Source: DATJWY01 sp035500775 (GTDB taxonomy: Bacteria > Pseudomonadota > Alphaproteobacteria > Acetobacterales > Acetobacteraceae). Taken from it: a stretch of 6,608 bases of DNA. The notes beneath the pieces are model-generated. The model worked only from the letters and a program-made list of their open reading frames with translations, had not been told where the DNA came from and did no database searches. Of the stretch, positions 5,654 through 6,608 are shown one piece after another (the first letter of the stretch is position 1; each line of letters begins with the position of its first letter). The translations under genes and the position numbers were made by a program. Location of the stretch: contig DATJWY010000151.1 in assembly GCA_035500775.1 (NCBI GenBank), forward strand, positions 1 to 6,608, written 5' to 3'.

Positions 5654-6528
5654 GCGCGGCGCCGATTTTCGGGTTCGCGCCCTCGCCACTCAGGGCGCGG
5701 GAGATCGCCGGGCTGGTGGCGGGGCGGGTGCGCGCGCCGGGGGAGGGGGTGGGCCTCGTCGTCACCGCCAATATCGACCATGTGCGCCATCTCGGCCGCG
5801 ACCCGGATTTCGCCGCCGCCTATCGCGCGGCGGAGATCGTTACCTGCGACGGGTTTCCGGTGCAGGCCTATGCGTGGCTGCGCGGCTGGCGGAAGGCGGG
5901 GCGCGTCACCGGCTGCGACATCATGGCCTGGCTGATGCGGCATGAGCGCCTCGCGCCCGGGCACCGGCCGTTCTTCGTGCTCGACAGCCCGGCGACCGCG
6001 GCGGTGGTGCGGGCCTGGGCGGCGCGGCGCGGGGTCGCCGATGTCGCCGTCGAGGTGGCGCCGCCGGGGTTCGGCGAGGATGAGGCCGCCGCCAGGACGA
6101 TCGCCTGGCGCATCGCGGCGCATGGCGCGACGCTGTTGGTGATGGGGGTCGGCGCGCCGCGCAGCGAGGTGTTCGTCGAACGGCACCGCGCGGTGCTGCC
6201 GCCCTGCTGGGCGCTCTGCATCGGGCAGGCGGTGCGGATCGAGACCGGGCTGACCCGGCGCGCGCCCCGCTGGCTGCGGGGGCTCAATCTGGAATGGGCC
6301 TGGCGGCTCGGGCAGGAGCCGCGGCGGCTCGCACGGCGCTATGCGCTGGCGTCGGTCGCCTTCTTGCGTGCCGTGGCGGGGGATTGGGCGGGGGAGAAGG
6401 CAAGGCCAGGGCTCCGCCCTGGACCCGCTGGGGCCTGGAGGCCCCAGACCCCCAATACTTTTTGGGCGCCAGCGGTTCAGGTGGAATCATCTGAACCGGT
6501 AAGGGTGCTTGCAGAAACAATTGATTAG
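5650..6528 (+). CDS. WecG/TagA/CpsF family (GT26) glycosyltransferase with repeat-derived tail
   Basis: A 292-residue protein of the WecG/TagA/CpsF family, inverting transferases that typically add a sugar (for example ManNAcA or ManNAc) to an undecaprenyl-PP-linked acceptor at the membrane surface. Visible family marks: VVTANIDHVRHL (37-48; usual TxNxxH), a DG pair at Asp67-Gly68 in VTCDGFPVQ, VTGCDIMAWL (86-95), LLVMGVGAPRSE (162-173), RRAPRW (203-208), LEWAWRL (214-220) and EPRRLARRY (223-231). Two sites depart from the common pattern: GAPRSE in place of GAPKQE, and IGQAVRIETG (191-200) where many members have a GGxFDxxxG-like run. The family domain ends near residue 249; residues 251-292 are translated from the repeat at 6402-6466 and the sequence after it. 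The GTG start is backed by GGAG 8 bases upstream and overlaps the previous stop by four bases, implying translational coupling. The sugar transferred is not predictable here. Confidence 0.87.
   Translation: MSAAPIFGFAPSPLRAREIAGLVAGRVRAPGEGVGLVVTANIDHVRHLGRDPDFAAAYRAAEIVTCDGFPVQAYAWLRGWRKAGRVTGCDIMAWLMRHERLAPGHRPFFVLDSPATAAVVRAWAARRGVADVAVEVAPPGFGEDEAAARTIAWRIAAHGATLLVMGVGAPRSEVFVERHRAVLPPCWALCIGQAVRIETGLTRRAPRWLRGLNLEWAWRLGQEPRRLARRYALASVAFLRAVAGDWAGEKARPGLRPGPAGAWRPQTPNTFWAPAVQVESSEPVRVLAETID
6402..6466 (+). repeat. Solitary two-hairpin repeat unit in the 3' end of the GT26 gene
   Basis: AAGGC (6402-6406), hairpin A CCAGGGC/GCCCTGG (6406-6422, loop TCC), linker ACCCG, and hairpin B CTGGGGCC/GGCCCCAG (6428-6447, loop TGGA). 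ACCCCCAATAC and a T-run ending TTTTTGGG (to 6466) follow. It is nearly identical to the reverse complement of the right unit at 2903-2948. No inverted partner appears 60 bases downstream, so it is a single unit. The T-run starts 11 bases past the hairpin, too far for a textbook terminator. Confidence 0.8.
6473..6498. repeat. 8-bp inverted repeat CGGTTCAG/CTGAACCG
   Basis: Perfect 8-base arms at 6473-6480 and 6491-6498 flank a 10-base loop. It sits within the non-family tail of the GT26 frame, immediately after the solitary repeat unit, where the composition turns less GC-rich. The loop contains GAATC, a GANTC (CcrM-type) methylation sequence. It could be an operator or an RNA hairpin; function unknown. 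Confidence 0.45.
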
Positions 6529-6608
6529 ATCGAGATCGAATCAGTCAGCTTAGGGCGAAAACCTAATCAGGGAACGACTGCTGCGGGTGGAAGGCGGACG
6601 TAGAGAAT
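6529..6608. other. Terminal 80 bases without a recognisable gene
   Basis: This stretch is less GC-rich than the rest. TGATTAG (6522-6528, spanning the GT26 stop) is matched by CTAATCA at 6563-6569, and a small TTAGG/CCTAA hairpin (6550-6554/6562-6566) lies inside. GATCGA is repeated in tandem at 6528-6539. I see no start with a good ribosome binding site and no clear promoter. It reads as intergenic sequence before whatever lies beyond the window. Confidence 0.4.

Noticed and set aside
6509..6550. Promoter for a gene beyond the window
   Set aside because: TTGCAG and TTGATT resemble -35 boxes but no -10 box lies at a suitable distance.

Overview
The window is very G+C-rich chromosomal DNA (roughly 70-75% by eye) with GC-loaded third codon positions, GTG and TTG starts and close gene packing. 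The recurring GC-rich two-hairpin intergenic repeats resemble those I associate with Acetobacteraceae and related Rhodospirillales. That is an inference from style; no marker gene is present.

Layout. Positions 12-60 hold a two-hairpin repeat. It follows a minus-strand gene (72-1217) for a Tat-exported GH10 glycoside hydrolase annotated by homology as an endo-1,4-beta-xylanase. A short divergent junction (1218-1258) separates it from four plus-strand genes: a Wzy/VpsF-like polysaccharide polymerase (about 1259-2785), a Wzx-type flippase (2964-4295), a GT4 glycosyltransferase (4316-5653) and a WecG/TagA/CpsF (GT26) glycosyltransferase (5650-6528). The last 80 bases carry no recognisable gene and are less GC-rich.

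How they fit. This is part of an exopolysaccharide or O-antigen-like cluster using the Wzx/Wzy route. The two glycosyltransferases would add sugars to an undecaprenyl-linked repeat unit on the cytoplasmic face, the flippase would turn it outward and the polymerase would join units in the periplasm. The exported GH10 enzyme, divergent from the cluster, may trim or release the polymer, or may act on plant or algal xylan. The initiating phosphoglycosyltransferase and the Wza/Wzc export genes are not in this window.

The most unusual content is a family of modular repeats. A unit is hairpin A, a short linker, then hairpin B, 42-44 bp in all. Two copies (2794-2948 and 5473-5625) are inverted pairs with exactly 60 bp between the inner hairpins although those 60 bp differ widely. 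One copy (6402-6466) is solitary, and a diverged cousin lies at 12-60. Hairpin A occurs in two sequence versions that both keep perfect pairing. Two of the elements are read through in frame and form the C-terminal tails of the two glycosyltransferases.
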